Shown one piece after another: positions 35,539 to 48,813 of a stretch of 64,000 nt of DNA. The stretch's first letter is position 1. Each line of letters starts with the position of its first letter. The notes under the pieces were generated by a model. The model was not told the origin of the DNA. It was given only the letters and a program-made list of their open reading frames with translations, and searched no databases. This stretch comes from Rotaria sordida (lineage: Eukaryota; Rotifera; Eurotatoria; Philodinida; Philodinidae), in contig CAJNOL010000312.1 in assembly GCA_905250125.1 (NCBI GenBank), positions 1-64,000 on the forward strand. Reading direction: 5' to 3'. Made by a program: the position numbers and the translations under genes.

Positions 35539-38500
35539 TTAAGTTAAATTTTTTAATGCACATTCAGTATTAAAACGTTTTAATTCATCAGATTCAAGTA
35601 TATGAAGTGCACGTGAATGTATACGAGATATAGTAATAAAATCAAGTGATTGATGTTGTTTTGAATAATCCAAATAAGCAAGCCAAAGATCTTAGCAAAA
35701 AGAAAATTTTCAAAAATCTTTTTTTTTTGTTTTGCTTTCTTACCAGCTGATGTTTTACCAAAATAAATAATAGCTTGTTCAAATGCAGTTTTAATACGTT
35801 TATGATCAATATTTGATAATGATTGTTCTATTTTAATATAATCCATATAGAATGGTAATGAAGCTGGTATTCGACATGATAATCTAAAATAATCAAAAAG
35901 AAATTTATAATAAGAAATATTTAAAAAAAAAAAGAAATTTCTACTTGTCAAATAATTGTCGAATTTGTTTTATTGATTTGTTTTGATTAACCCATTGTAA
36001 ATATTTTGATTTTAATTGTAATGTTACAGAAAGATCAAATGATTCCATTTGAGATTGCTAGAATAATTTAATGATTATTATAAGAAACAATCATATATTA
36101 ATCAATAGCACAAAATATATCATTCATTTCTTAACTACTGGTTAGACTTTTTCATTCTTTTCGAGTATGTGTTCAGAATTTCTTTCTGAAGTACTTCCGG
36201 AGAAGAAATTTGACACTCAAGGTCAGTCCGATTTTCGGAAAGACATCGTACTCTTGGCTTCCATGCTGGATAAAATACTGGTTGGACAGAATATTATTAT
36301 ATTTCGACTGAAACCTATCAAATTCAAAATGCGAAATAGTCTTTAATGACTCAATTCTGTTGAGCAAAGTTTATTCTATAAAGCGTGCTGTTTAGTTTTG
36401 TATTTTTAGAAGCAATCGTTTAAAATAGCATTATTTTTTTTTCTAATGCTAATTTCTATCAAAATTAGTTCTTTGGTAGAGATACATAAATGAGATCTCG
36501 CTTATTGTAATATTTCATTTTGTACAGAATTCAGTAATATTGAATTGAAGGTTGTCCAAGACACAAACTAAGGAAATCTTATCTGTAAAGGAAAATCTGA
36601 ACCCATATTCAGCAAGAACAAAATAGTTTGATTATTTCTGCTCTAATCAGTGGCCGAAAAATGAGCGAATATATTGCGTTAGGACTTTCGCACTATTGGC
36701 TAGTTTTTTTATTTTATTTTTACTTCGAATAATTCTTCTGTCCATTTATGATCATTTTCTTGTGCATAATCAATTATAGTATTCCATATTAGAGAAGATT
36801 TCTTAAAAAATAAAAGATTTTAAGGTAATACTTGAAAGTTTTAATATGAAGAATATTTTACTTTGACATCTGAATTTCCACAAGCAAGTTTAAATTCTTT
36901 TTTTATTGTTTTGCAATCAACAGATTCTTCAATTAATAATGATAAACGTTTATTCCATAGAGAAGCATCATTTGGATAATGATCAGTTGCTTTTTTAATA
37001 ATAACTTTTGCTCGATTATTATCAACTATTGATACCTACAGAAGAAAAAATAAATATAAAAGGAATCAAAAAACAAAAAAAAAAATTCTTGTATCTTACC
37101 CATTCTAAATAATGTTCAGATGTTAAAGAAATCTGTTCACTTGCCAATGAGAATATTCGATCACAGATAGAAATATGCTAAATAAATTGAAAGAACATAT
37201 TACTATTATGTAAATAATTTAATTAATAAATGAAATAATTATTAACATAGTTTACTCATTTATCATTCATTGAATTGATCTTGAAAATAAAATTTTTCTT
37301 TTTTACAAAAGAAAAGTATTTACCTCAGTTTTATTTGAATCTGATGCTTGACTAAGACGTTGAACACAAAAATCAAGATATAAATTCCATAATTCATCTA
37401 AAAAAAAAGAAAACACTTCATTATAAAAAAAAAAAAATCTCTATATAATTAAAATAAAAATATTTACTCTTATCAACTATTGAATTATTTAATTGTTGTT
37501 CATAATTTTCTCTAACTTGTTGTTCAAGTATAGCAATCATAAAAGCTAAGTTAATTTTTTTAATAATAATATTAAATAAAATTCAAAAAAATTTCTTACT
37601 AACGTCTTGTTCTTTTTTAGTTGCTTCATCAATCATTTTACGTTCATTTATTAATGGACGTTGAGCTATTAATGATTGAGCAAGTACATTAGAAGAATAT
37701 TTATCTTTTAAACTTCAAAAAAAAAAACAAAAAACATTATAATAGATAAATATTTTATCCTTACACTGAATAAATTTGATTAACTAATGATTCAACAAAT
37801 GAAAATTGTGAAAATTCATAAAGAATTTTAACAAATGAACAAATAAATATTGGATCATCTACAAAAAATAAAACTAACAAAAAAAAAACAACTTCTACAT
37901 AACTTATTATTTACTTTGAATAGTTGTTTGTGCATTATGAAAAACAATTTCAACAATTTTGCCTTGTAATATAGCATCATCTTCATTATTTTCTATTTCT
38001 TGTTTTGTTCGATCAAGTACTAATTGTCGTTTTTGTATTAATTCAACATAGAGTAATTCAAATTTAAAATACTATTAAAAATAAATTAATTTTTTGTTTT
38101 TTTTTTTTTGATTTAACAAAATCTTCTATACAATAATTTACTTCAAGCCAAAGTTTTTTTTCATTTGGTTTTATACGAAGTGCACGTTGAAATAATGAAC
38201 GAGCTGATGATGGAGATACCATAGTTTCAAATTCAAATTTTGCTGCCATTATCCATAACCCTAATTTCAAAACAAACAAAAAAATACAAATCATATTGAA
38301 AATTTTCATGAATTACAATTAAGTGAAAACTTCTATCTCATATCTTCGAAGGATCTATCTAATTTTTATTAAAAACTTTCATTGAGAATATTAAAGTATG
38401 GTTCGAGTAACTCTACAAAAATGCGAATTTTCAGCTCGCTACTTACAATATTTATTTCCATGTGTATGTAATGCAGTTGTAAATATACTTGATGCTGTTG

Positions 38501-39463
38501 AATAATCATACTATGAAAAAACAAAATATGAAGAATAATAATTTTTCCAAAAAAAAAGATATTTTAATTACTTGTTTTTTAAGAAATTCAATAAATGTTA
38601 ACCATAAATTAACATCTTTCTTAAATCGATGACATGCACTCTAAATAAATAAAAATGAAAAATATTTAAAAACAAAAATTTTTTTTTTCTTACACGAAAA
38701 AGTCGTTCAATACGTCGTTTAATAGCTAAATCGATTTCATTTTTCTTATAAATTCTTCCTAATTTTAATTTCTATAAATAATAATATAGATTTTATAAAG
38801 ATCATTTTTTACATATATATATATATATTTACTTCTCGACGAAGTTGTACAAGTTTAAGAAGATGAGTTTCATACTTAAATCAAAATTAATTATTTTATT
38901 GAAATAAAATATATTAAAATTCATTTACTTTTATATAATCAAGATAACATTCTTTTTCTTTTGTTCGTCGAATGATCTTATATTCATGTCGTCTTCTTGT
39001 TCGAACTATTTTTCTTAAAATAGAAAAATAAGAAAGATATACACAAACTCTGAGAGAGCAACATTGTCTCATTCTAGACACTAGATAAAAACATTGGTTG
39101 TTTCATTATGAGGTCATCTATAAAGAACCTTCTGAAAACGGGAGGAACATCCAAAACCTAACAAGAAGATCGAGAGTTTAAAACAAAACGATTTTTGACT
39201 GAGCATACTTTATAGATAACTTCTATTGAAAAAGTTTGTCAATATAATCTATGTATTTCATATGAAAAACTTTCAGCGAATTTATAATCTTTTATAAAAG
39301 TATAATAAGCAATTTTAATTGAAAATAAAAAGAGAAATGATTTTTCTTTTTTAATTTAATTATTTTCATACTTAATTTCAGCTTCTGTAAACAAGCCAAT
39401 TCGTTTAGCTTGTTCAAATTCTGATAACATATCTTCTAAATGACGTTGTACGACTTCAGCCAT
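35539..39463 (-). CDS. UTP6: UTP6, small-subunit processome component
   Basis: UTP6 is a HAT-repeat protein of the SSU processome (UTP-B), needed for 18S rRNA maturation in the nucleolus. It starts MAEVVQRHLEDMLSEFEQAK, nearly identical to human UTP6. The first seven exons are 39463-39372, 39013-38929, 38874-38833, 38771-38694, 38640-38572, 38510-38447 and 38260-38142, all phase-consistent. Further coding blocks lie near 38070-37920, 37860-37765, 37710-37600, 37545-37470, 37400-37325, 37175-37105, 37035-36865, 36805-36720, 36055-35945, 35885-35745 and 35690-35539, whose borders I did not fix. HAT motifs visible include SARSLFQRALRIKPNEKKLW. The stop is at 35539-35541. First gene of the minus-strand tandem set; its ATG lies 12 bases after an ATGATTAG acceptor. 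Confidence 0.93.
36056..36719 (-). other. Long UTP6 intron
   Basis: About 660 bases between UTP6 coding blocks whose other introns are mostly under 100 bases. Holds no recognisable gene; possibly an insertion. Confidence 0.4.
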
Positions 39464-39493
39464 GATTGTTCAAGTCTAATCATAAAAAAAAAA
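39464..39493 (-). other. Splice acceptor directly before UTP6 ATG
   Basis: A T-run then ATGATTAG on the minus strand, ending 12 bases before the start codon, with no upstream donor needed if a leader is added in trans. Confidence 0.45.
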
Positions 39494-40095
39494 AAAATAA
39501 ATTAATAAATTCTACAATAAATATATATAAAACATGTTGCTAGTCAGGTCAAAAAAAAAGATATACATTTATTTACACATAATTTATTTCTCCAAAGAGA
39601 TTTAAATAAGAAATATAAAAATTTCTTATGTTATATATCTTCTATAAATAAATGACCTATTTGACAGCAAAGATATTATAAATAAACGAAGATAACCTTC
39701 ATTTGTGAATATCTTTATAATAATTTACGAAGAAAATACTAAGACTTTATTCATAAAAATAAAATCTACTCTAATCTTCGATTGATTTTTTTCTTTTTTT
39801 TGGTTTAACTAAACCTACCAATTCAATATTTTTCTTACAAATGAATAAAAAACCTATTTCAGAAAGAAAAGAAAAAAAACAACAAACAAACAAATGGATG
39901 TATTATAACCAGTCAGTACTAATGTGTGGAGTCCAAAAAAATATCTTAACAGCTGATAATAGATGTCGTCAAAAATCTTTCTATTGTATTGGTCATCTTT
40001 TTTTTTTTCTTTAAAGTGCTACCATCGACCCGTAATCATCATTCATAGACGTTCGTTCGTTCTCTTCTCTTTTATCTTCTATATTTAATTGTAAA
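39464..40095. promoter_or_regulatory. Divergent promoter region UTP6 / COA6
   Basis: 632 bases separate the two divergent first genes of the minus- and plus-strand tandem clusters. The right part (about 39895-40095) is less AT-rich, with CTTCT repeats just before COA6. No core motif is certain. Position alone argues that it drives both clusters. Confidence 0.45.
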
Positions 40096-40520
40096 ATGGA
40101 TACTCATTCAATGGTTAGTGAAAAGAATACAACAAATACAAATTCATCATTATCAACTTGTTGGCAAGCACGTGATGCTTGGTGGAAATGTTTAGATTTA
40201 TATGATAATTGTGAATCAAAATGTCAAAAACAAATTGAACAATTACATCGTGATTGTAGTGCACAAATGGTATATATATATATATCAGATTTCTTTTTTT
40301 TTTTTTTTTTTTTTGATAATGTAAAATATTTATTGATTGATTTTATATTTAGGTACAATTTTTTGAAGAAAGACGTGCAAAATTAACACAAGGAAAAACA
40401 AATCGAAAATTAATGTTATCACAAGATATTTTACATAATTATTTAACTGATTTTCGAAATAATGCTAATCATAATTTTTCATCACATCAAACTGGTTTTC
40501 CTTTTGATGATGATGATTAA
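40096..40520 (+). CDS. COA6: COA6, cytochrome c oxidase assembly factor 6
   Basis: Two exons, 40096-40269 and 40353-40520, giving 113 residues. A CHCH-type twin-cysteine protein of the mitochondrial intermembrane space that helps deliver copper to COX2. Seen: C-WQARDAWWK-C (CX9C) matching human CWGARDEYWKC, then C-QKQIEQLHRD-C (CX10C), followed by VQFFEERRAKL like the human KYFDKRRDYL. The N-terminus is longer and polar; the C-terminus ends in four Asp. An extra Cys (CESKC) lies three residues before the second pair. Length fits the family. No N-terminal presequence, as expected for MIA40 substrates. Confidence 0.92.
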
Positions 40521-40788
40521 AATAAATCTAAATTTATGTATATATATATATATATATATATTGTAGATAGAAAATTTTTAATAGTAGTATTTATCGAAAA
40601 TGAATATTGGTAATATTCTTTTATGTGTGTATTTTTAAGTTATAATAAGAAAAAAAAAAAATCTTCATGTTTTCTCCTTTATCTATTTCTGTTAACATGA
40701 CAGAGCAAAATAAATTCTTTTGTTTTTTTATTTATTTATTTAAGATATATATATATAGAATTTTATTTTTGGTTTTTTTGTTATTTTA

Positions 40789-43700
40789 ATGACAACTACT
40801 CATCCGTCATCATCATCATCTACTACTAATTCTTCAGCTATAGTTATTCAACAATTAGCTGAATTATTACGTACAAATGGACATCGAGTATTACATGGAG
40901 ATAGTAAAGTGTGTTTTACATCGGATTCACTTATTCTATTAAATAATTATTTTCATTCGGCTAAACTTGATATGACATTACCATTAGTAAATGGTCATTC
41001 AATAACAAATTCATTACCACCATTATTACCTGTTCAACATTTAAGAATTAATACAGCACTTAGAGATGATTTAGTATTTTTACATGATTTTTTACAAAAA
41101 ATACAAGTTGTTAAAGTATGTTAAGAATTTAATATAGATTTTATTTTTTTAAAATTTTTGTAATAATTATTTTTTTTTTTTATTAGTTAATTCATAATTC
41201 ACCAACTCTTCAAGGAAATGTTCTTCTACATCCATTTCAACATGTTATTTGTCTTGAATTAAAAAAAATTCCACCACATATGGTACTTGGTTTATCTTCA
41301 CTTCGTCATCAACTTGAAACATTAATTTGTTCTCAATCTGTAACAAAAATTGAAGTAAAATATTTTTATTTTCATTAAATTTATATTTTAATAAATCAAA
41401 AAGGATTTAATAAGTGATTGTGGTGGAGATTCAACACAACCTCAAACATGGCCACGACTTAAATCACTTTTTCTTGCTCATAATTTTATTGAATGTCTTG
41501 ATCAATCATTAGTAAGAAAAAAAAAAAAAGATTATTTTATTGTATTACTTTTAATCTTCAATTTCTAGAGATATTTAGTTGCACTTGAAGTACTTGATTT
41601 AAGTCATAATCGATTACAAGATTGTTCAAAGATATTAGATGTTAGTAAAGAATGTTTTTTTTTCGAAAATAAAAAATTTTCTTCTTCTAATAGATAATAC
41701 CTCATATAAAACATTTAAATCTTTCATCTAATCATTTACGTAATATACCAATATGGTCAGAAACAAAAGGTCCATGTCGATTATTAACACTTAAAATACG
41801 TCAAAATTCTATTGAACATATAAATGGTATAAGAAAACATAACAAAAAAAAAAAAAAAACTTCTTTCTTTAAGGTATTGAATTAATGAAAACAATTGAAG
41901 AATTAGATTTAAGTGATAATTTTATAACACGTATACCTGAACAAATTCGACATTTGTCAATGATAAAACGAGTATAAATTATTTAAAATAAATAAAAATT
42001 CAATATGTTTATTTTTATTAGCTTTACTTTGCACGTAATCCATTTACATATGCATCGAATTATCGACAAAATATTATATATAATTTACCATTTGTATTTT
42101 CACAAGAAAATCGAGAAGTTCGTTTTTTTTTTTTTTTTTTTTTTTGATTTTTTTTTTTTGTTTTTAATTGTTATCTAAATTTAGCTTATAATTGATAATG
42201 AACAACTGACATCAAAAGAGAAACAAGTAGGTTTTGTTTTTTGTTTTTAATTAATTAATTAATTAATTAATTAAAATTTGTTTATTTTATTTTTATCTTT
42301 AAGAAAATTCCACGAAAACGTAATCCTCCAACAACTCTTGTTCAAGGTTTTAGATTTCATTCAACAACAGCAATAACATCATCACAAAATACAACAACAA
42401 CAACAACAACAACAACAAGTGATTCAACAACAGAACCAGATTCAATTGTAACAAATTCATCCGGAACAGTTGTTTCTCGACGGTAATATTAGAAATTCAA
42501 TTTATTTATTAAAAAAAAAAATTAAATTATAACTTTATACAATTAGAACCGATCGGGCTCTTTACATATAATACGAATATATATCATAATAGAACAATAA
42601 TTTCTTGAATTCTTAGATTGAGAACATAATTGAATATCTCTACTATAATTTGACATTAACGTTCTTTTTTTTTTTCTGATGATAGAGTTGTTGATATCCA
42701 TAAGGAGAAATGTTGAAAAGAAATATTATTATTATTAATTATAACAAAAAGAAAATTCTATTCTCTTATAAGCAGTCAGTAAAAAAGACAATACGATCGA
42801 GTATCTTGTCTTCTAATTGAACCCACGTTTATCTTTGCATTTATAGTTATATAAGCTTTGAAAAGAGCTAATAAATTGAACAAAGGATGATGGATAAAGG
42901 ACACGTTGAGAATGACGCAAGAACAAAAGACATTAAATAAGCAAACAGAAAGAGAAAGCGAGTTCAAGTATATCCAGATGTATAAGAAAGAATAAAGATA
43001 TATATATATATATATATCACGAAGATTACCCATATTGAACTTGGACAATAGAAGGAAGAAAACATATCTGAATGACATTATAATTGTATATGATAGTTAA
43101 AAGTGTGATTTAATTATTAATGGTTTATTTCGACAAAGTGGCTTTCTTTCGCTGAGCTACTTTTTTCGTAATATGTGACATAAGAGAATCTTTTTTTTGT
43201 TGAATATCAAATAGGAATACAGTTCTTTGCAACTGTTTCTCTTATGGAATACTCATTTATGATCAGTAGAAAAAATTCGAATTCATTTAATCAATTTATG
43301 TCGGAGATATTCAATATTTTTTATTTTTTGTACGGTAAAGTGAATTTTGATCTATACTGCAGAAATTTTGTAGAGATGTTGATGATGTATAATTAAAATT
43401 CATTTTTGTACATATTCAATTGAAGAATAACAATCTCTAATTTGTCATTGATTTTATTATGAAAAGAATATAGAAATAAAATCTTTATTTTTTTAAGTTG
43501 AGTTGAGTTGAGTCAGGAAATTGATGTTTATTAGAAAAGCATATATTATAATAGAAATGAATTTCCTCATACACAATTCAAAAGTATATACACATTATTT
43601 CTCTATTCTTTTTATATTAAAATCAATCTCCTGCACTTCTATCTCAAAGTATCGAACTAAATTTCCATGAAACTTTTCTCTTTTTTTTTAATAGTCATTT

Positions 43701-46700
43701 CATTTAAGTTTCCTGAAAAGCGACGAAAGTCAAACAATCACATAGGTTTACGAAAAAATAAATTTATTCAGTTTTACTGTTATGCTTACATTTCTTTTAA
43801 AGCTATTTTAATCCTTTTGGGTGTATATTTTTTCTATACACACTCAAAAGGACTCAAGGATCAAAAAAAAATGAAAGCCACAGTAAAACAGGATAAATTT
43901 AATTTCTCGTAAATTCTTCGACAATAAAATCTTTCAAGTATCTTATTATAAGATTTCTAAGAGTACGATTTTATTTTATCTTACTCAGTAATCAGAAAAA
44001 ATTTTATTCATTTTTCTTTATCTAGTCGATCTCGTCGAAAATTTCGAGATGGACGTTTACGTTCACTTGATAATGATGAAACACCAACAGAACATGGTAA
44101 ATAAAAAATTTCTTTATAGTTCTTTTTCCTGTCATGCATTCTATTTATTTTAGCTACATCCGGTTCGGAAAATGAATCAGCTATACAAAGACGTCATTTA
44201 GGAAAATTAGATGAATCACGTCAAGAAACTGATAATTATTTTACATCACCATCAACATCAATTGTCGAAAATAATTCTACAATAACAATACTTGAACATG
44301 ATGATACTATATTAAAATCACCACCATCAACATCTATTGCAAGTAGTATACCACGTAAATTAGCAAATGATTTATCAAGTGTAAGATTAAATTTTAAAAA
44401 TAAAAAATAAGAAAATAATCTAAATATAATAGTCTCCAAAACGAAAAAAAAGTCCTCGTTCTCGTAAATCCGATCAACCAACAAAAATTATTTTAGAAGT
44501 TGTTGATTATTCAAATGCATTATCTGATACAACACCAATACCTGAATCACCAACATCAGAAAAAGAAATTTCATTTAATGATAAATATTCAACAGTAATA
44601 ATACCTAAAGATGAAATAAAATTAATTACTAATGATGAACCTAATACTGGCGGTATGGAAATAAATTTTTTTGTTTTTGTTTTAATGAATATACTACATG
44701 TTTATATTCATTTAGTTGTTCAGATAGTATACGAACAATATTTTTTGTTACTGATCAAACATCAAATGATAATAATAATAATCGTTCATTTACAATTGAA
44801 ATTGATCCAATGCATTTAATTGAAAAAGATAATAATGATGAAAATTATATAGAAAAACTTAAATATTCAACAATTACACTTTTAACTAATAATGAAAGGT
44901 TTAATATATAAAGATATAATTATATTAAATTTTATGTCTAAATTTTTATTTTTAGTAATCAAAAAACTGTTGAATTTACATTTGAAAAACGACGAGGTGA
45001 AGTTGAACAAAGAATTTATTTATTTGATACAATACATGATCAAAAGGTTCTAAATAAACAAAAATATTAGATTTTTATGTTTTTTTTTTTTCTTTAATAT
45101 TTAATTAATAAAATATTTCTAGGCATTTGTTGAAGAAATTGAACGTCATCTTGAATCATCAACATCAATTGAAATACAACCTAATTCACCACCACTTATT
45201 GAGGTTTGAAAAATAATTTAAATAGATTCCTTAACTTTTCCTTTCAATTTAGTGTACAAAATGTGGAAAAAATTTTCCTGATTTAACTACAATGAACAAT
45301 ACCGGTTAGTACAAATAAGAAAAACAAAAGACAGGAGAATTATATTGAAATTCATTGGTATATAAAATTATACAGTCAAATCTTTGCGAGATATGTACAT
45401 AGACCACTCGTTTTTAGTTCCGATTCCCCTCTAAAAAAATTAAATGGCTTCACATGTCTTGATTAACCTAACCGAAGATTTTTAGAAAGAAGATCTTCAT
45501 ATTAAAGGTCATCTTAAGTTCGACGAAAGTTCCATGGAAAAAGCAAAACAATACTACCCTTTATTCTATTATATCCATTGTATCATATCAACAGTTACAA
45601 AACAGTATGCTATGTTGATTGATCAGCATGTTCTATTGAGGAGAATAAACAAAAAGTCCTGAAGAATAATTATGTCTATCTTAAAATGGGTCTAAAAAAA
45701 GTGATATACTGTGTTTTCTTTCTCAGTAGGAGATATCGAACATAAATACAGTATATTATTTTGTAGTCGCTGATGTAATACATAAAATGAATTCTATAGC
45801 TATATATCTATCAAGGTTATCATAAGAAAGTACTTGTACCCAATCTTTGCTTAATATTGAATACATCAAGTCTATGTCAAAAAAAAAAAGTTTGATAACA
45901 AACAGTCGAGTAGGAAAAATCTTGACCTAATTAACTTTATTTCATAAACTTATCAGAATACATTTTTTGTAATTTTTCTTTTTTGTAGAAAATACATCAT
46001 CTTATATTTGTTTAAATTGTCAAACTGCAGCAGCAATACCACCACCACCTAAGTAAATATATATATATATATATATATTCTTTTTTGACTCTAATTGTTT
46101 ATATATTAGGTTAGACGATGAATCACAATCAAAAGCACCTATTGATGAACTATCTGATGAAATTGAACTTGATCATCGTTTCCATTTTCATTTAGCTACA
46201 GAACATTTTACACATGATAATGAGCAAATAAAATTACATTTTAAAGTAAATCGAAGAAAATATTTTAATTTATTACTTAAATTTTTTTTTTCAAAGTGTT
46301 TTGTTGTTCGTTCAACAACAAATAAATATTTTATTGCACAAACTATTCTAACAGATTATGGTATTTATATATTTCAACATGAAGCGTATGGTTAAATTTT
46401 TATTTAAATAAATATATGAATAAATTATTTATTAAAATTTTTAGATCAAATGATGATATAGAATCTGAATATATTCTTGTTGGTAAAGATCTTTTAACAA
46501 ATGTACTTATGGTTGATATTGGTTATCGTTTACAAACATTTACAATTGAATTACAATCAGCTGCATTTGCTTTTATTCTTGCTGATCAACAAAAAACACA
46601 AAATATTGTTAATCATATTCTTGGTAAAGAATATTTTAAAAGAAAATTAAATAAGAAAAAAAAATTTTATTTCTTTTTACAATTTTTATAGAAGTTCTTT

Positions 46701-48586
46701 CACCTATTGTTGAAAGTGGTGAAGGTGCATTACAAAAAATTAGTCGTATTAGTTCCGATGAATATCGACAACGTTTATTTGATATAATTAAAATTGAATG
46801 TAATATTATGGAACCAGATGATGATATGATTGATTTTTATTCAACTATGATTCGAGTGGATCAAAGTTAGTTAAAAGATTTATTTAATTAAATTTTTTAA
46901 TAACTAAAATTTCTTAGCTTTGAAATATATAGAAACAAAAAAAAACGAAAAGATTCTTAGTTTAATATTCACAAATATCAAAGTGATGGAAAAAAGTTTA
47001 GAAACAACGAGTTTTTTTTGGTTTTTTTCATAATGTTAAGCATGTAGCTCCAATCTAGATAGTGATTTTAGTAGCCAATGAAGTTTTCTATCCAATACAC
47101 TTTATAGCAAGATTTCACAGATGAACAATAATGGCAAGGCTCCTAAAAAACCGAACACGGTATTTTTTAGGGTCTAGAAGGCTTTGCCAGAGCTCCCTTT
47201 GAACGGTGCCATCTTAAAGAGCACAAAATTCTGAACAAAATGAGGAATCGCCGAGTTTTCTACGATCTTCTCATAAAAAGTTACAAGCATCACAAAAATC
47301 ATGAAAAAACAAAATTTTTTTAAAAATCGACTATAAAACGCCTTTTTCATGATTTTTATGATATTTGGAACTTTTTACGAGAAGTTCGTAGAAAACTCGG
47401 CGATCCCTCATTTTGCTTAGAATTTTGTGCTCTTTAAGATGGCACCGTTCAAAAATAGCTCTGACAAAACTTTCTAGAACCTGAAAAATACCGTTTTCGG
47501 TTTTTTAGGAGCCTTGTCATCATTGTTCATCTGTGAAATCTTGCTATAAAGTGTATTGGATAGAAAACTCCATTGACTATTAAAATCACTATTTGGATTG
47601 GAGCTATGTGTTTAACATTATGAAAAAAGTCAAAAAAATCATTGTTTCTAAACTTTTTTCCACCACTTTACTTAATACAATTTTAAGATTCATATAGTTA
47701 TAAGAATTGTACTGAAGTATTGTAATACACCGCTATAAAAAAGGGCACATTTTGATAGAGTCGGTGTTTCGATGTTGCAGCGAACGCAGATATCAGTGTT
47801 TAATATTTCAATATTTACACCAACACTGCACATCTGTCATCATACATAATACTTCATCTATTTTTTGCTATAGAATTTTTCATGATCTCTTATTATTGAC
47901 GTAGCGTGAAAATCGTAGACTGATATACTTGATATAGTATGTATATAACGTTATTCAAAACCTTGAGATTTGTAGTTACAGAACGATATTCTCGTTACTG
48001 TACAAGAGATTTACTAAGATTTTCGATTATCGACAATGAATAATCTAAAGATTCAAATGATCTAAATCTCGTTGTTCTTTTTTTTTGTTTTTTATTGAAG
48101 ATGGTAATAGTCAAATGATTGCTTTATTACTTCTTCAAAATTGGATATTAATGATTGAAGATGCTTATGCAACAATTAATTCACGTCATGTTCGTTTACC
48201 TGCTCAATTAACATCAGAATCAGGTACAAATCAACAATTAAAATGTGATCTTATGCATTTGGTTAATGTGGTAAGTTGGTTTTTTTTCTTTCTATTTAAT
48301 TAAATATTCTTCATCGTTTTCTTTTTTTTTTCTTTTATACAAAAGACAAATTATTTAAATCATCCAAAATTATTAGTTTTTGATTTTGTTGATGAATCAG
48401 AAACTCAACAATTTCGATGGAAATTAGAAAATATAACAAATGAAAGTAAAAATGAATTTTTAAGAAAAGTTCGAGATACTTATAAAACATTTATGGGTAT
48501 TTCTATGCCAGAAAAATTGGTATGTCCAAAAAAACAAACCTCTTTATTTCATTTTTTTTTTGTTTCTCTTTTAGGAAATGCTATAA
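40789..48586 (+). CDS. STK11IP: STK11IP (LKB1-interacting protein) orthologue
   Basis: Large multi-exon gene with first coding exon 40789-41115. It begins like human STK11IP (LAELLRTNGHRVLHGDSK), has leucine-rich repeats across about 41440-42060 (LRYLVALEVLDLSHNRLQD, IPHIKHLNLSSNHL, IEELDLSDNF), a long polar Ser/Thr linker with an RKFRDGRLRSLD block, a zinc-ribbon-like pair C-x2-C near 45253 (CTKCGKNFPD) and near 46009 (ICLNCQ), and C-terminal PH-like segments (RFHFHLATEHF; LVGKDLLTNVLMVDIGYR). The last exon codes Glu-Met-Leu then TAA. STK11IP binds LKB1 and, in vertebrates, lysosomal V-ATPase. Introns at about 42485-44025, 45305-45988 and 46868-48100 are large; the last one holds a foldback. 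Not all exon borders were fixed. Begins 268 bases after COA6 on the same strand. Confidence 0.87.
42485..44025 (+). other. Large STK11IP intron
   Basis: About 1.5 kb without recognisable coding. Contains (TA)n at 42998-43018 and a near-perfect hairpin at 43812-43852 with arms of about 17 bases. Several short open frames resemble nothing known. Confidence 0.45.
45305..45988 (+). other. Large STK11IP intron between the two zinc-ribbon halves
   Basis: About 680 bases splitting the CTKC and CLNC halves of the zinc ribbon. I see no gene or clear repeat in it. Confidence 0.45.
46980..47670. mobile_element. Foldback element, family A, copy 1 (STK11IP intron)
   Basis: About 690 bases that are nearly a full palindrome. 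The left arm starts AAAGTGATGGAAAAAAG and the right arm ends in its near complement CTTTTTTCCACCACTTT. The arms of about 320 bases carry few mismatches and meet around an A/T-rich centre at 47310-47342. No coding capacity. Homologous, arm for arm, to the element at 49823-50301 (shared blocks such as TAGCCAATGAA, AACACGGTA, CCATCTT and CTACGA). Confidence 0.9.
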
Positions 48587-48769
48587 ACAAAACAAAAAAA
48601 ACAATAAATATATATTTAAAATTCATATCTATGTGTGTGTTTTGACTATGTATTGTTTTGTTGTAATCTTTTTTTTTTTTTCTTATGTATATTACTCTTA
48701 CAAAGAAGATTATTTTTTCTTGTTTCATTAAAATCTAATAAAAAAAAATAAAAAATAAATTATATAATT

Positions 48770-48813
48770 GCAATTCTTTAATTTTAGAAAATCCAAAAAA
48801 AAAAAAAATAATA
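48770..48813 (+). other. Splice acceptor before the PEAK-motif gene
   Basis: CAATTCTTTAATTTTAG ends at 48787, 26 bases before the ATG, in the 227-base gap after STK11IP. Confidence 0.5.
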
